Positions 7,165 through 17,239 of a DNA stretch of 64,000 nt are shown in pieces. The notes beneath the pieces are model-generated. The model saw only the letters and a program-made list of their open reading frames with translations, was not told where the DNA came from and did not search any database. Position numbers and translations under genes: made by a program. Every line of letters begins with the position of its first letter. Position 1 is the stretch's first letter. The stretch comes from Motilimonas pumila. GTDB lineage: Bacteria > Pseudomonadota > Gammaproteobacteria > Enterobacterales > CBDFNC01. The stretch lies in contig NZ_QZCH01000021.1 of the NCBI RefSeq assembly GCF_003596335.1, positions 18,431 through 82,430 of the forward strand, given 5' to 3'.

Positions 7165-8061
7165 TTAGTACAAAGGCTCACTGACCATTTGGGTGTTGGC
7201 AATCATCATTTCTTTCAAAAGGTTGGAGGAGCCGGTCAACAAGGTATGTTGGGTATTGTTGATAACCACTGGAGATCCTTGTGCGCCGCTTTTAGATTCT
7301 ATGGTAAGCCATGCCGGCGAGACGCTGCCGTTGCTGTCAGCGGGGTAAACCAGATACATTTGATAGCTTGGCTCAAGCTGGCTGATGATGGTTGCCAGTA
7401 GTAAAGCCTTTTCATCGCTGTCGGCTGCATTTTCGAGTAACACACTTAAAGGGGGAGAAAAGTTCGCTGCTTCTTCCTCAGATTGAGGGATCGCAAACAC
7501 CCAGCTTTGGGCATTACTTATCGAACGAGGTGCTCCCTCGGTTGAGCGCAACTGCTCTGCAAGCAGTTTGAAAGATTGGCGATAATCGTAAAATAGCTGA
7601 GAATAGTTAGGACGAATACAAGGTTTGTCTTGATCTTGCACCATGCAAGGACTTACCCGCAGGAATGTGAACGCATCGTCTTGGTATTGATAATAGGCTT
7701 GCCAGAACAATCGCGATTCAACAGTGCTGTCTTTGATCGAAAAAGCATGCTCTATACTGCTGAATTTAATTGCATTTTCGGGAGAGTAATAATTGATAGA
7801 GTTTACTACATGACTGAGCCTTGGCTCTATGTAAGTGTGCAGCGCTCTGACGGGTTTATTTAATGAATAACTTAGTTTTTGTTGGTCTTCTATACCTTGT
7901 TTGACCTGATTGCGACTAAAATTAGCTTTGATCTCTTGAGATTGACCGTGCTCGTTTTGCCAAAACCAATCAAGCTTTAATGTGCTTGGGTTTGATGTAA
8001 CGTTTGCACTCAACACTTGGCTGGTGAATAAACAACATAAAAGCGACAATATCGGTTTCAT
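7165..8061 (-). CDS. Exported protein of unknown function
   Basis: 298 residues with a signal peptide (MKPILSLLCCLFTSQVLSA). No cofactor motif or known domain is certain. Residues around 215-245 (NAADSDEKALLLATIISQLE, then YQMYLVYP) resemble the region around the catalytic Cys of transglutaminase-like proteins. The expected Cys is Ser/Asp here, so any such fold would be inactive. Cys pair at about 137/146 (PCMVQDQDKPCIRP) may form a disulfide. Monocistronic, minus strand, upstream of the zinc operon. Confidence 0.6.
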   Translation of the reverse strand: MKPILSLLCCLFTSQVLSANVTSNPSTLKLDWFWQNEHGQSQEIKANFSRNQVKQGIEDQQKLSYSLNKPVRALHTYIEPRLSHVVNSINYYSPENAIKFSSIEHAFSIKDSTVESRLFWQAYYQYQDDAFTFLRVSPCMVQDQDKPCIRPNYSQLFYDYRQSFKLLAEQLRSTEGAPRSISNAQSWVFAIPQSEEEAANFSPPLSVLLENAADSDEKALLLATIISQLEPSYQMYLVYPADSNGSVSPAWLTIESKSGAQGSPVVINNTQHTLLTGSSNLLKEMMIANTQMVSEPLY

Positions 8062-8210
8062 AAGAGCACCTCAGCAAAAAAGTGGCTTAATTAACAAATA
8101 GGCTAAAAAAACGATCTGGATCAACTTTTCTTATCAATAAAATGAAGTTGATGAGAAGAATTTTCTCAGAATAAAAATAAAAACATTTAGAAACATGAGG
8201 TTAATTGGTT

Positions 8211-8537
8211 ATGCGATTTTTTATTAGCTTGTTGTTTTTTTTTTCATGGGGACTTTGGGCTGGTCAAGTCACGGTCACTAAAAGCAGTGAACCGCAAGTC
8301 GATGTTTGGCATTTAAAACAGCAGTTACACCAACAACATTTATGGCGAGAAGCCATGCGACAACAGCAAAACTTATTTTGGATCAGCCAATTACCATTGG
8401 GGTGTTTGCTTTTACCTAGGCCCATTAATTATTTTCAATGTGGTCAATCCTATTATCGACCTTATCAATATCAAGGTCAGCAGATTTATATTCAAGTAGA
8501 CCCACCTAAAGAAGAAAAAATACAGATTAATAAGTAA
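8211..8537 (+). CDS. Small exported protein of unknown function
   Basis: 108 residues from ATG at 8211 (GAGG at 8197-8200). A TTG six bases upstream is less likely. Signal peptide MRFFISLLFFFSWGLWA, then a Gln/His-rich mature part with two cysteines (LGCLLL, YFQCGQSYY) and a tyrosine-rich tail. I do not recognise a family. It lies ahead of mpl but is separated by 153 bp. Confidence 0.55.
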   Translation: MRFFISLLFFFSWGLWAGQVTVTKSSEPQVDVWHLKQQLHQQHLWREAMRQQQNLFWISQLPLGCLLLPRPINYFQCGQSYYRPYQYQGQQIYIQVDPPKEEKIQINK

Positions 8538-8690
8538 GTTACCTTGTTATTTCAATTTTTTGTGGATGCATATACTCGCGATTGCCACGGCGGTAACAAG
8601 AGCTAGAATCGGTGCATCGCTGCAGAAAATCTTGTATCTTGTGCCTAGTTTTGGCAATGATAACAACAATATTTAAATTAGAGAGCCTCT

Positions 8691-10055
8691 ATGCATATTC
8701 ATATTTTAGGGATTTGTGGCACCTTTATGGGTGGCATCGCCATTTTAGCTAAACAATTAGGCCATAAAGTGACGGGCAGTGACGCCAATGTTTACCCGCC
8801 GATGAGCACGCAACTTGAAGAGCAGGGCATAGAGTTAGTACAAGGGTTTGATCCCAGTCAGCTTGAACCTCGGCCCGACCTGGTTGTGATTGGCAATGCC
8901 ATGAGCCGCGGTAACCCTTGTGTAGAGGCCGTGCTGAATTTAAATCTGCCTTACGCTTCAGGCCCACAATGGCTCAAAGAACATGTACTCAAAGACAAGT
9001 GGGTGTTGGCGGCTTCTGGCACCCATGGCAAGACGTCTACTTCGAGCATGTTGGCATGGGTACTGGAATATGCAGGTATGGAGCCGGGCTTTTTGATTGG
9101 CGGAGTGCCTGAAAACTTCTCCGTTTCAGCACGCTTAGGGGGCACGCCTTTTTTTGTTATTGAAGCTGATGAATACGACAGTGCCTTTTTTGATAAGCGT
9201 TCTAAATTCGTGCATTACCTACCTCGTACGCTCATTATCAATAACTTGGAATTTGATCATGCCGATATTTTTGAAGATTTAGCCAGTATTCAAAAACAAT
9301 TTCACCATTTGGTGCGTATCGTTCCAGGCCAAGGGCGAATTATTTACCCCGCAGGCACAAAATCCATCGAACATACGTTGGCGATGGGTTGTTGGAGTGA
9401 AACGGAAACATTAGCGCAAGACTGGCAATTTGAGAAAATTGCTGAAGACGGCAGCCGCTTTAAGGTGTTTTTTAAGCAATCGCTTCAAGGTGAAGTGAAT
9501 TGGTCTTTGTTAGGCGAGCATAATATTGCCAATGCATTGGCCACTATCGCCGCCGCGCGACACGTTGGAGTGACGCCAGAGCACGCCATAGCGGCATTGG
9601 CCGAGTTTAAAAATGCCAAACGCCGAATGGAACTTAAAGGAGAGGTTGGCACGGTAAAGCTGTATGATGATTTTGCCCATCATCCCACAGCGATAGCGAC
9701 CACCTTAGCCGGGTTAAGAGCCCATCTAGGTAAGGGCCGTATTCTCGCAGTATTAGAGCCAAGATCAAATACCATGAAGTTGGGAGTACATCAACAAGAG
9801 CTGGTGGATTCATTGCAGCAAGCTGATCATATTTTTTGTTTGCAGCCCGAAGGTCTGCAATGGTCCCTTGACGATTGCTTTGCAACCAGCACAGTGCCTT
9901 TTGCAATTTGTGCGCAAGTGAGCGCTTTACAACAAGCAATCTTGGCTGAAGTGCAACCCGGCGATACCATTTTAGTGATGAGTAATGGTGGCTTTGGCGG
10001 TATTCATCAAAGCTTACTCAATGAACTTGTCGCAAGAGAAGAGCAATATGTCTAA
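8691..10055 (+). CDS. mpl: UDP-N-acetylmuramate:L-Ala-gamma-D-Glu-meso-DAP ligase
   Basis: 454 residues, full length for Mpl. N-terminal Rossmann-type domain ([14 protein letters not shown]), ATP loop [10 protein letters not shown] (about 109-118), Mur-ligase centre with [11 protein letters not shown] and [10 protein letters not shown], and C-terminal domain with [10 protein letters not shown] and LEPRSNTMK. The enzyme attaches recovered tripeptide to UDP-MurNAc in peptidoglycan recycling, in the cytoplasm. ATG at 8691 follows GAGAG. Its end overlaps ubiX by 8 nt. Confidence 0.96.
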   Translation: MHIHILGICGTFMGGIAILAKQLGHKVTGSDANVYPPMSTQLEEQGIELVQGFDPSQLEPRPDLVVIGNAMSRGNPCVEAVLNLNLPYASGPQWLKEHVLKDKWVLAASGTHGKTSTSSMLAWVLEYAGMEPGFLIGGVPENFSVSARLGGTPFFVIEADEYDSAFFDKRSKFVHYLPRTLIINNLEFDHADIFEDLASIQKQFHHLVRIVPGQGRIIYPAGTKSIEHTLAMGCWSETETLAQDWQFEKIAEDGSRFKVFFKQSLQGEVNWSLLGEHNIANALATIAAARHVGVTPEHAIAALAEFKNAKRRMELKGEVGTVKLYDDFAHHPTAIATTLAGLRAHLGKGRILAVLEPRSNTMKLGVHQQELVDSLQQADHIFCLQPEGLQWSLDDCFATSTVPFAICAQVSALQQAILAEVQPGDTILVMSNGGFGGIHQSLLNELVAREEQYV

Positions 10056-10665
10056 ACAGTTTAAAGGTCAGATTACTTTAGCCCTCACAGGCGCATCTGG
10101 TGCGGCTTATGGCGTAGCTTTGTTGTCGCGCTTGGTGCAGTTTGGTTATCAAGTACACTTTTTGATGTCTGAAGCCGCTAAAGTGGTCGTGGCCACAGAG
10201 TTACAACAAACCTGGCCTCAGCAACCCCATGAATTAGCAAAATACTTGAGTGAACAAACTCAGGCTGTGCCCGAGCAAATTAAGGTGTACAGCGGGTTAG
10301 ACTGGTTTTCACCGGTTGCTTCTGGCTCCGGTGCGCCTAAGACTATGGTTATTTGTCCTTGCAGTGGCGGAACGCTAGCATCCATTTGTCATGGCTTATC
10401 AGATAATCTCGTTGAGCGGGCGGCAGATGTTATTTTAAAAGAACGTGGACGGCTTATTTTAGTGCCTAGAGAAACGCCGTTTTCTACCTTGCACTTACAA
10501 AACATGCTGAGTTTGTCGCAAATGGGCGTGACCATCATGCCTGCTGCTCCAGGTTTTTATCACCACCCGCAAAGCATTGATGATTTGATTGATTTCATGG
10601 TCGCGAGAATTCTTGATCACCTTAATATCGACAATGAAGTTAGCCAGCGTTGGGGGCATGAATAG
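10048..10665 (+). CDS. ubiX: Flavin prenyltransferase UbiX
   Basis: 205 residues from [18 protein letters not shown]. The upstream Met at 9985 lies inside mpl and is rejected. The FMN loop is TGASGAAYG, and the conserved prenyl-site motifs are [29 protein letters not shown] and MPAAPGFYH. UbiX prenylates FMN to make the cofactor of the UbiD decarboxylase in ubiquinone synthesis. Start overlaps the mpl stop by 8 nt, indicating translational coupling. A terminator follows. Confidence 0.95.
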   Translation: MSKQFKGQITLALTGASGAAYGVALLSRLVQFGYQVHFLMSEAAKVVVATELQQTWPQQPHELAKYLSEQTQAVPEQIKVYSGLDWFSPVASGSGAPKTMVICPCSGGTLASICHGLSDNLVERAADVILKERGRLILVPRETPFSTLHLQNMLSLSQMGVTIMPAAPGFYHHPQSIDDLIDFMVARILDHLNIDNEVSQRWGHE

Positions 10666-10703
10666 CGCTTTATATGAAGTTGATTTAGCAGGGCTAAGCG
10701 CAC

Positions 10704-10733
10704 AAAAAAAGGTCGCACAAGGCGACCTTTTTG
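10704..10733. terminator. Bidirectional terminator between ubiX and the HapR-like gene
   Basis: A-run, GGTCGC, ACAAG, GCGACC, T-run. Both convergent genes end within 45 bp. Confidence 0.85.
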
Positions 10734-10751
10734 TTAGCTAATGATTGCAGT

Positions 10752-11372
10752 TTACTGATCCTTAGGATGTAAAATTGCAGTAATGTAGCTATATACGAAC
10801 TCCACCACTTTTTCTTTCGAAGCGTGGCCGGGTTGGTTAATCATTTGAATGATCATATAACCACAACCTGAGAGGGCTCGACAGAACTCGTCAACAGACA
10901 AGCGACAGTCGAAGTCGTGATTATCAAAACCTGGAGTGATGACTTTTTTCATCAAGTCAGTGTTATGGCTTAGCAACTTCAAGTAGCGCGGCCATATTTC
11001 TTCTCGAACAGACGAGCTCCATTCTAGCCAAATATGTGTATAATCCGGTTTTACGTAAGCGGCTTCTACAACTAGCGCGATGTAGTCGTGGATCGCTTCA
11101 AGTGGATCTTTACTTTGGCCGAATGCAGCAGAGGCGATGCCTCTAAAGTACAGTTCGACTTCGGTCAGAACGGCGTTAACCAGATCTTCACGAGTGTTAA
11201 AGTAGTTAAAAACGGTAGCAACGGAGACTTGGGCTAGCTCAGCGATTTCCGCGTGTCCCGCTCGACCGATTCCTCTTTTAGAGAAAACTTCAAGGGCACA
11301 TTCCATCAACTGCTTGCGGCGGGCTTCCGGTGCCAATCGTGTACGACGTCTAAATTCTGCTCTTGGTTCCAT
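10752..11372 (-). CDS. LuxR/HapR/OpaR-type TetR-family quorum-sensing master regulator
   Basis: 206 residues. The N-terminal TetR helix-turn-helix (about 30-60) carries the signature of the Vibrio HapR subgroup: RTRL.P..R, QLME.ALEVF..RGIGR.GHA, AQVSVATVFNYF.TREDLV. In the ligand domain W..EWS.S.R.E.WP also matches HapR. These proteins switch gene programmes at high cell density and are controlled by Qrr RNAs in Vibrio. It lies divergent from hpt, as hapR does in V. cholerae. I see no obvious self-binding palindrome in the 210-bp gap. Confidence 0.9.
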   Translation of the reverse strand: MEPRAEFRRRTRLAPEARRKQLMECALEVFSKRGIGRAGHAEIAELAQVSVATVFNYFNTREDLVNAVLTEVELYFRGIASAAFGQSKDPLEAIHDYIALVVEAAYVKPDYTHIWLEWSSSVREEIWPRYLKLLSHNTDLMKKVITPGFDNHDFDCRLSVDEFCRALSGCGYMIIQMINQPGHASKEKVVEFVYSYITAILHPKDQ

Positions 11373-11471
11373 GATACTGTCTACTAAAGTTAAGATGAAA
11401 ATATAATTTTAATTTTATCGTTAACCAGATTATCATTTACAGTCATATTAGTACAATGAATAGATGCGGAA

Positions 11472-11500
11472 TTGACTTTTTTAGTCATAAATAGTGTAGA
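11472..11500 (+). promoter_or_regulatory. Candidate hpt promoter with overlapping inverted repeat
   Basis: TTGACT (11472-11477), 17 bp, TGTAGA (11495-11500), with TATATT next to it. The -35 overlaps the palindrome TGACT-TTTTT-AGTCA, which could be an operator. It lies 83 bp before the hpt start. Confidence 0.4.
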
Positions 11501-11582
11501 TATATTATTTTTCTTTTAAATAATTTTGTTATTAACCGATTTTATTAGATTTAATCTTTTACAAATATATAGGAAGGCATGA

Positions 11583-12110
11583 ATGAAACATTCTGTTGAA
11601 GTTTTAATTCCCGAACAAGATATTCTTCTGCGAGTCTCTGAAATGGCGGCGGAAATAGAAGAAAAATATAAAAATACGGAATGTCTGGTCATGATTGGCT
11701 TATTAAGAGGGTCTTGTATTCTACTGGCAGACTTGAGCCGCAGAGTGAACCTACCGACTCAGCTAGACTTTATGACGGCCTCTAGTTATGGCAATAAAAT
11801 GGAAAGTTCTCGTGAGGTTAAAATCTTAAAAGACCTTGATGATGAGATCCGAGGTAAAGACGTTTTGATAGTAGAAGACATCATAGATACGGGTTTTACT
11901 TTGAATAAAACCAGAGAAATGTTGATGTTACGTGATCCTGCTTCTTTAACTATCTGTACTTTATTAGACAAGCCAAGTCGCCGGGAAGTCGATGTACCTG
12001 TCGATTGGATAGGTTTTTCGATTCCTGATGAGTTTGTTGTGGGTTACGGTATCGATTTCGCTCAAAAATATCGCAATTTACCTTATATTGGCAAGGTTAT
12101 TCCTGAATAA
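11583..12110 (+). CDS. hpt: Hypoxanthine phosphoribosyltransferase
   Basis: 175 residues. The PRPP loop is [13 protein letters not shown] (about 97-109). The metal/pyrophosphate loop is LLRGS (about 40-44), and the purine-site region is [29 protein letters not shown]. It converts hypoxanthine (and guanine weakly) with PRPP to IMP in purine salvage. AGGAAGG lies 6-12 nt before the ATG. Divergent from the HapR-like gene, as in Vibrio. Confidence 0.95.
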   Translation: MKHSVEVLIPEQDILLRVSEMAAEIEEKYKNTECLVMIGLLRGSCILLADLSRRVNLPTQLDFMTASSYGNKMESSREVKILKDLDDEIRGKDVLIVEDIIDTGFTLNKTREMLMLRDPASLTICTLLDKPSRREVDVPVDWIGFSIPDEFVVGYGIDFAQKYRNLPYIGKVIPE

Positions 12111-12131
12111 ATCAATTCAAAACCGCTCTAA

Positions 12132-12165
12132 TCGTTATGTGTAAAATATAACGAGGAATTTTTTA
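12132..12165 (+). terminator. Weak AT-rich terminator after hpt
   Basis: TCGTTAT pairs with ATAACGA, then a T-rich run. The stem is short, so some read-through into yadG is possible. Confidence 0.4.
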
Positions 12166-12208
12166 TTTTTATTGTTTAATTATTATTTTTTGATGTCGAG
12201 TTTATATT

Positions 12209-13120
12209 TTGAAGGCCATAGAGATAAATAACCTCAGTAAAACTTATGCTGGCGGTGTTGAAGCCTTAAAAGGCATAAGTTTAAATGTGGAGGAAGGGGA
12301 TTTTTACGCTTTATTAGGACCCAATGGAGCAGGGAAATCTACCACCATAGGTATAATTAGTTCTTTAGTGAACAAGACAGCTGGTCAGGTCAAAATATTT
12401 GGTCACGACATTGATAATGCATTGGTTCAGGCTAAGCAACAGATTGGCTTAGTGCCGCAAGAGTTTAATTTTAATCAGTTTGAGCCCGTCGAACAAATTT
12501 TGGTCAATCAAGCCGGTTACTATGGCGTGCCCCGTAAGCAGGCTTGGAAGCGGGCTGAGATTTGCTTGAAGCAATTGGATCTGTGGGACAAGCGGCAACA
12601 AGCCGCGCGCCACCTATCAGGTGGCATGAAACGTCGCTTGATGATTGCCAGAGCACTGATGCATCAGCCTAAGTTACTCATTTTAGATGAGCCTACTGCT
12701 GGCGTAGACATAGAGTTAAGGCGCTCTATGTGGGGCTTTTTGAAGCAATTAAACCAAGCGGGCATGACCATCATTTTGACTACTCACTACCTTGAAGAAG
12801 CAGAAATGCTGTGCCGTAACATTGGCATCATAGATAAAGGCGAGATAGTTGAAAATACATCAATGAAAGAGTTACTTGGGCGCATTGATATTGAAACTTT
12901 TGTGTTAGACACTCAGCCTATCTCGGTATTACCCGAGCTACCCGGACTCACAGTACGTCAGCTCGATACGCATACGTTAGAAGTCGACGTTGAGAAGGCC
13001 GCAGGTTTGAACAAGGTGTTCGCTCAGCTGACTCAAGCTGGCATTGAAGTGTTAAGCATGCGCAATAAGTCAAACCGCCTCGAAGAGCTGTTTGTTAATT
13101 TAGTTCAGCAAGGCAAATAA
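12209..13120 (+). CDS. yadG: ABC transporter ATP-binding protein YadG
   Basis: 303 residues. Walker A GPNGAGKST (about 37-45), Q-loop LVPQEFNFN, signature LSGGMKRR, Walker B LLILDEPTAGVD, switch TTHYLEEAEML. The C-terminal extension (about 225-303) is that of the YadG/drug-export class. The start is TTG at 12209 with only a weak GAG ahead; no ATG gives the conserved N-terminus. Together with YadH it forms an ABC-2 exporter whose substrate is not established. Confidence 0.92.
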   Translation: MKAIEINNLSKTYAGGVEALKGISLNVEEGDFYALLGPNGAGKSTTIGIISSLVNKTAGQVKIFGHDIDNALVQAKQQIGLVPQEFNFNQFEPVEQILVNQAGYYGVPRKQAWKRAEICLKQLDLWDKRQQAARHLSGGMKRRLMIARALMHQPKLLILDEPTAGVDIELRRSMWGFLKQLNQAGMTIILTTHYLEEAEMLCRNIGIIDKGEIVENTSMKELLGRIDIETFVLDTQPISVLPELPGLTVRQLDTHTLEVDVEKAAGLNKVFAQLTQAGIEVLSMRNKSNRLEELFVNLVQQGK

Positions 13121-13122
13121 TC

Positions 13123-13896
13123 ATGTCGCAACAGTTATATTTCACTGCTTTCAAAAGCATAGTGATCAAAGAAATTTACCGCTTCACTCGAATTTGGGTA
13201 CAGACGTTAGTGCCGCCGGCGATTACCATGACGCTTTATTTTGTCATCTTCGGTAACTTGATTGGCAGCCGCATAGGCCAGATGAGTGGGGTTAGTTACA
13301 TTGACTTCATTGTGCCCGGTCTCATCATGATGTCGGTCATCACTAATTCTTACTCCAACGTCGCCTCATCGTTTTATAGCGCAAAATTTCAGCGTAATGT
13401 GGAAGAGTTACTGGTTGCTCCTGTTCCTAATCATGTGTTGATTTTAGGTTTTGTCGGGGGCGGCGTTGCCAGAGGCTTGGCGGTGGGTTGCATCGTCACT
13501 TTGGTCGCCATGTTCTTCACTGATATTCAAATTCATAACTTTCCCATGCTGGCGGTTACTGTGTTGTTAACGTCATTTGCGTTTGCGATTGCCGGTTTTA
13601 TTAACGCTGTGTTTGCTAAAAGCTTTGATGACATCAGTATTATTCCGACCTTTATACTGACGCCATTAACTTACCTCGGTGGTGTGTTTTATTCGATTTC
13701 ACTGCTGCCAGAGTTTTGGCAAGGAGTGTCGCAGGCAAATCCCATTGTTTATATGATTAATGCGTTTCGGTACGGCTTTTTAGGCTTTACTGATGTCTCT
13801 TTGACTTTGTCATTCTCGGTTATCATCGGGTTTATCGTCATTTTTTACAGTTTGGCCTACCATTTGGTTGAACGAGGAATAGGGTTAAGAAGTTGA
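13123..13896 (+). CDS. yadH: ABC-2 type permease YadH
   Basis: 257 residues, six predicted membrane helices, inner-membrane partner of YadG, which ends 2 bp upstream. Typical ABC-2 features are VEELLVAPVPNHVLILGFVGGGVARG (one cytoplasmic loop plus helix) and TPLTYLGGVFYSI. Its stop overlaps the next gene's TTG by 4 nt, so the three genes form one unit. Confidence 0.92.
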   Translation: MSQQLYFTAFKSIVIKEIYRFTRIWVQTLVPPAITMTLYFVIFGNLIGSRIGQMSGVSYIDFIVPGLIMMSVITNSYSNVASSFYSAKFQRNVEELLVAPVPNHVLILGFVGGGVARGLAVGCIVTLVAMFFTDIQIHNFPMLAVTVLLTSFAFAIAGFINAVFAKSFDDISIIPTFILTPLTYLGGVFYSISLLPEFWQGVSQANPIVYMINAFRYGFLGFTDVSLTLSFSVIIGFIVIFYSLAYHLVERGIGLRS

Positions 13897-14564
13897 GTGA
13901 TTTAGGAAACTCACGAGTAGTAGTGTCAAACCAAGAGGGTTTGAACGAACACTTGGATGAAGTGGTGTTAAAGCACCTTAAAACGGATTTTAAAAAGCCG
14001 TATCGAGCCCATACTCAGGCTGCTTTTGATCAGCTTGCTGAGCAGATAAAAAGCGATCCGCGGCCGCTCATTTTTGATTCTTGTTGTGGCGTTGGAGAAA
14101 GCACCGCCATTATCGCTCGAAAACACCCAGACAGTTTGGTGGTAGGACTTGATAAGTCGGGTCACAGGTTGGCAAAAACGCCATTAGAATTACCCAGCAA
14201 CGCCATTTTGCTGCAAGTAGATCTAAACGATTTTTGGCGCTTAGCAGTAGCAGCGGGCTGGCAGTTAAGTCATCATTATTTGTTATATCCTAACCCTTGG
14301 CCAAAGTCTAAGCACTTACAGCGGCGCTGGCATGGCAGCGCAGTTTTCCCCTATATCCTGCAATTAGGAGGTCAGCTAGAGCTGCGCAGCAATTGGCAAA
14401 CGTATGTCGATGAGTTTGCTCGCGCCTTGGAGCTCGCCGGTTATCCGACTCAAGTTGAGCAATACCAATCCGCTGAAGCAATGACACCGTTTGAGCGCAA
14501 GTATTGGGCCAGTGGCCAAAAGTGCTGGCGTTTAGGCCTCACGTTGACGCCTAACCCGGCATAG
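13893..14564 (+). CDS. TrmB-like SAM-dependent methyltransferase
   Basis: 223 residues. A Rossmann SAM site (IFDSCCGVGESTAIIA, about 59-74) is followed by the tRNA (guanine-N7) methyltransferase motif YPNPWPKSKHLQRRW (about 132-146). Near the end TPFERKY resembles the TrmB TxFExR motif. It is shorter and more divergent than TrmB, and the usual EIGFG motif is DSCCG. It may be a paralogue acting on another tRNA site or substrate. Start TTG at 13893 forms a TTGA overlap with the yadH stop. Cotranscribed with yadGH. Confidence 0.75.
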   Translation: MSDLGNSRVVVSNQEGLNEHLDEVVLKHLKTDFKKPYRAHTQAAFDQLAEQIKSDPRPLIFDSCCGVGESTAIIARKHPDSLVVGLDKSGHRLAKTPLELPSNAILLQVDLNDFWRLAVAAGWQLSHHYLLYPNPWPKSKHLQRRWHGSAVFPYILQLGGQLELRSNWQTYVDEFARALELAGYPTQVEQYQSAEAMTPFERKYWASGQKCWRLGLTLTPNPA

Positions 14565-14575
14565 ATTTCAGGCAC

Positions 14576-14603
14576 AAAAAAGGCGCTAATTAGCGCCTTT
14601 TTC
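14576..14603. terminator. Bidirectional terminator between the TrmB-like gene and panD
   Basis: A-run, GGCGCT-AATT-AGCGCC, T-run. Confidence 0.85.
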
Positions 14604-14619
14604 ACATTTCTTGGCTTAG

Positions 14620-15000
14620 CTAGGCGACCTGAATAGGCACGTCTTTACTGGTACGCACAACATTGTTGTCTGCGTCCAAGTAAACCAAGCTTGGTTTATG
14701 AGTCGCTAACTCTGCTGCGTCCATTGATGCGTAAGCACAGATAATCACTCTATCACCTACTGCCGCTTGACGTGCTGCTGCACCATTTACAGAAATAATG
14801 TGTGAACCACGCTCGCCTGAAATCGCGTAAGTCGAAAAGCGTGCGCCATTTTCAATGTTGTAAATGTCGATGCGTTCGTATTCTAAGATGCCTGCAGCGT
14901 CTAGAAAATCCTGATCGATAGCACAAGAGCCTTCATAGTTAAGCTCTGCGTGGGTAACACGCGCTTGGTGCAATTTACCTGTTAACATTACCTTTTGCAT
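14620..15000 (-). CDS. panD: Aspartate 1-decarboxylase precursor
   Basis: 126 residues from [17 protein letters not shown]; the Met at 15054 gives an unlikely tail and the 15000 start follows GGAGAAGAG. The self-cleavage site Gly24-Ser25 (NYEGSCAID) yields the pyruvoyl enzyme. It makes beta-alanine for pantothenate. It lies 60 bp after panC in the panB-panC-panD order, all on the minus strand. Confidence 0.96.
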   Translation of the reverse strand: MQKVMLTGKLHQARVTHAELNYEGSCAIDQDFLDAAGILEYERIDIYNIENGARFSTYAISGERGSHIISVNGAAARQAAVGDRVIICAYASMDAAELATHKPSLVYLDADNNVVRTSKDVPIQVA

Positions 15001-15060
15001 GGCAATCTCTTCTCCGTATCTCAACTCATGTGGAGGGCCAAATGAGCGGTGCAATATAAA

Positions 15061-15924
15061 TTAAATTGACGCTGGGTGCAAATCTACTGTTTGATTATCA
15101 ATCAATCTGGCTTTACCCAAGAAAGCCGCCATAAGTATCACAACCCGCTGTGTTTTTTCTGTCATCGCTAATAAATTGTCAGCGTCAACAATGTCGATAG
15201 AATCTGTCTTAAATCCGCTTGAATTCAGTGTATTAGTAGCTTTTTCTATCACCTTTGTAAAATTTCTGTTTCCCGCTGAGATTTGTTCAGCGATATGCTG
15301 CATCACTGCAAACAAGGTAGGCGCTATCGCTCGTTCTGATGTCGTCAGGTAGCCATTACGAGAGCTCATGGCCAAGCCTGAAGGTTCGCGTACCGTGGGC
15401 ACACCAACTATCTCGATAGGCAAGGCTAAATCTGACGTCATCTTACGAATTAAAGCCGTCTGCTGAAAATCTTTGTCCCCAAAACACGCTATGTCTGGCT
15501 GCACAATATTGAACAGTTTAGTAACCACGGTGCTCACCCCTCGATAATGGCCCGGCCGCAGGGCCCCTTCCAATAGGTCGGCAATACCGGGTACGTCAAC
15601 TCGAGTATGGTTTTCGAGTCCCTCGGGGTACATTAATTCTGGGGTGGGGGTAAATAAACAGTCAGCCCCTTGTTGTACCAACTTATCGCAGTCTTGCTCC
15701 ATGGTACTGGGGTAATTTGCTAAATCGTCAGCATTATTAAACTGCATTGGGTTTACAAAAATACTGACGATGACTTTATCTGCCAGAGTTTGCGCTTGCT
15801 TGACCAAGGTAATATGGCCTTGATGTAAGTTTCCCATGGTGGGAACGAAGGCAATAGTCAGGCCTTGTTGGCGCCACGCTCTTACTTGTTGGCGCACTGC
15901 AGCTATGTCGTTACAAATGTTCAT
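15061..15924 (-). CDS. panC: Pantothenate synthetase
   Basis: 287 residues. The nucleotidyl-transferase HxGH motif is HQGH at 34-37 ([11 protein letters not shown]). Other conserved blocks are [15 protein letters not shown] and MSSRNGYL. It joins pantoate and beta-alanine using ATP. It begins 8 bp after the panB stop. Confidence 0.96.
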   Translation of the reverse strand: MNICNDIAAVRQQVRAWRQQGLTIAFVPTMGNLHQGHITLVKQAQTLADKVIVSIFVNPMQFNNADDLANYPSTMEQDCDKLVQQGADCLFTPTPELMYPEGLENHTRVDVPGIADLLEGALRPGHYRGVSTVVTKLFNIVQPDIACFGDKDFQQTALIRKMTSDLALPIEIVGVPTVREPSGLAMSSRNGYLTTSERAIAPTLFAVMQHIAEQISAGNRNFTKVIEKATNTLNSSGFKTDSIDIVDADNLLAMTEKTQRVVILMAAFLGKARLIDNQTVDLHPASI

Positions 15925-15932
15925 ATTGGCTC

Positions 15933-16727
15933 TTAGTAGAAACTGTGCTCTTTAGCCGGGAACTCACCGGACTCAACTTGACTCTTGTAAAGGCCAACCG
16001 CTTTGCGGATATCGCCGGTTTCGGCTAAAAAGTTTTTCGAGAATTTAGGGCAAAAGCCCGCAGAAATGCCAAAGGCATCGTGCATGACTAAGATTTGGCC
16101 ATCGGTGACATTGCCAGCGCCAATGCCAATAACGGGAATGTTAAGTGCCTGAGTAATGGCCTCGGCAAGAGGCACTGGCACACACTCAAGTACTAATAAT
16201 TGTACCCCTGCGGCTTCTAGCGCTTTAGCGTCAGCTAACAGTTTATCAGCTTGCTCTGATTGCCTGCCTTGTACTTTATAACCACCAAATACGTTGACCG
16301 ATTGTGGCGTTAAACCCAGGTGGCCACAAACGGGTACACCGCGGTCAACGAGGCCTTTGATGCTGTCAGCAAGCCACTCTCCGCCTTCCAATTTCACCAT
16401 GTGAGCGCCATTGCGCATTAACGTGGCGGCGTTGTGGTAGGTGTCTGCTGGAGTCGCGTAGGTCATAAAGGGTAAGTCTGCGATGATCAGGGCTTGTGGC
16501 GCTCCTGATTTAACGCAGCGAGTATGATAGCTAATGTCGTCAATACTTACCGGTAAGGTTGAGTCATGGCCTTGTAATACCATGCCTAGGGAATCACCAA
16601 TTAATAGTACCTGGATCCCCGCTTGATCGAACAAGCTAGCAAAGCTTGCGTCATAGGCGGTAATGCATGTGATTTTTTGTTGTGCTTGCTTCATCTTTTG
16701 CAAGCTTGCGGCGGTAATCTTACTCAT
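15933..16727 (-). CDS. panB: 3-methyl-2-oxobutanoate hydroxymethyltransferase
   Basis: 264 residues. Two adjacent ATGs exist; the second (16727) has AGGAG at proper distance. Motifs: [27 protein letters not shown] (metal-binding D), [17 protein letters not shown] and IGIGAG. Makes ketopantoate from ketoisovalerate and methylene-THF, a folate link that fits folK directly upstream. Confidence 0.95.
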   Translation of the reverse strand: MSKITAASLQKMKQAQQKITCITAYDASFASLFDQAGIQVLLIGDSLGMVLQGHDSTLPVSIDDISYHTRCVKSGAPQALIIADLPFMTYATPADTYHNAATLMRNGAHMVKLEGGEWLADSIKGLVDRGVPVCGHLGLTPQSVNVFGGYKVQGRQSEQADKLLADAKALEAAGVQLLVLECVPVPLAEAITQALNIPVIGIGAGNVTDGQILVMHDAFGISAGFCPKFSKNFLAETGDIRKAVGLYKSQVESGEFPAKEHSFY

Positions 16728-16741
16728 CATTACTCCTCGGG

Positions 16742-17239
16742 CTAAACCTGAATAGTAGGGCCTGCCTGTACAATTTCTAAACCATTTTTTGCCACGTCAA
16801 GGTTGCTGACTTGGTTACCGTTTGGTAAACAAATGTCAGGCGCAATTTCTAACAACGGGTAGATGACGAATTCACGTTGTGACATGCCATAGTGAGGCAC
16901 GGTCAGACGCGGTGTAGCAATTTCTTGTTGCCCAAACAGTACTATGTCTAGGTCCAATGTTCGAGGGCCCCAGCGTTCATCTTTGCGTTCACGGCCGTGG
17001 GTTTGCTCAATGTGTTGCAATGCATCCAGCAAAGATTCTGGATCCAAGTCAGTAGCAATGGCGAGTACCCCGTTGATGTAATCGGGTTGGTCTTGAGGCC
17101 CCATTGGCGCACTGCGGTATAAGCTGGAACAAGCCGTCACTGTTAGCCCAGGTGTGCCTTGCAACACCTCAATCGCAGATAAAGCTTTGGCGACAGGATC
17201 GCCTAAGTTACTGCCAAACGCTACATAAGCGAGGGTCAT
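16742..17239 (-). CDS. folK: HPPK, dihydropterin pyrophosphokinase
   Basis: 165 residues. Signature [12 protein letters not shown] at the N-terminus, then [21 protein letters not shown] and [14 protein letters not shown], which carries the two metal-binding Asp. It pyrophosphorylates 6-hydroxymethyl-dihydropterin in folate synthesis. The start overlaps the pcnB stop by 4 nt. Confidence 0.95.
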   Translation of the reverse strand: MTLAYVAFGSNLGDPVAKALSAIEVLQGTPGLTVTACSSLYRSAPMGPQDQPDYINGVLAIATDLDPESLLDALQHIEQTHGRERKDERWGPRTLDLDIVLFGQQEIATPRLTVPHYGMSQREFVIYPLLEIAPDICLPNGNQVSNLDVAKNGLEIVQAGPTIQV

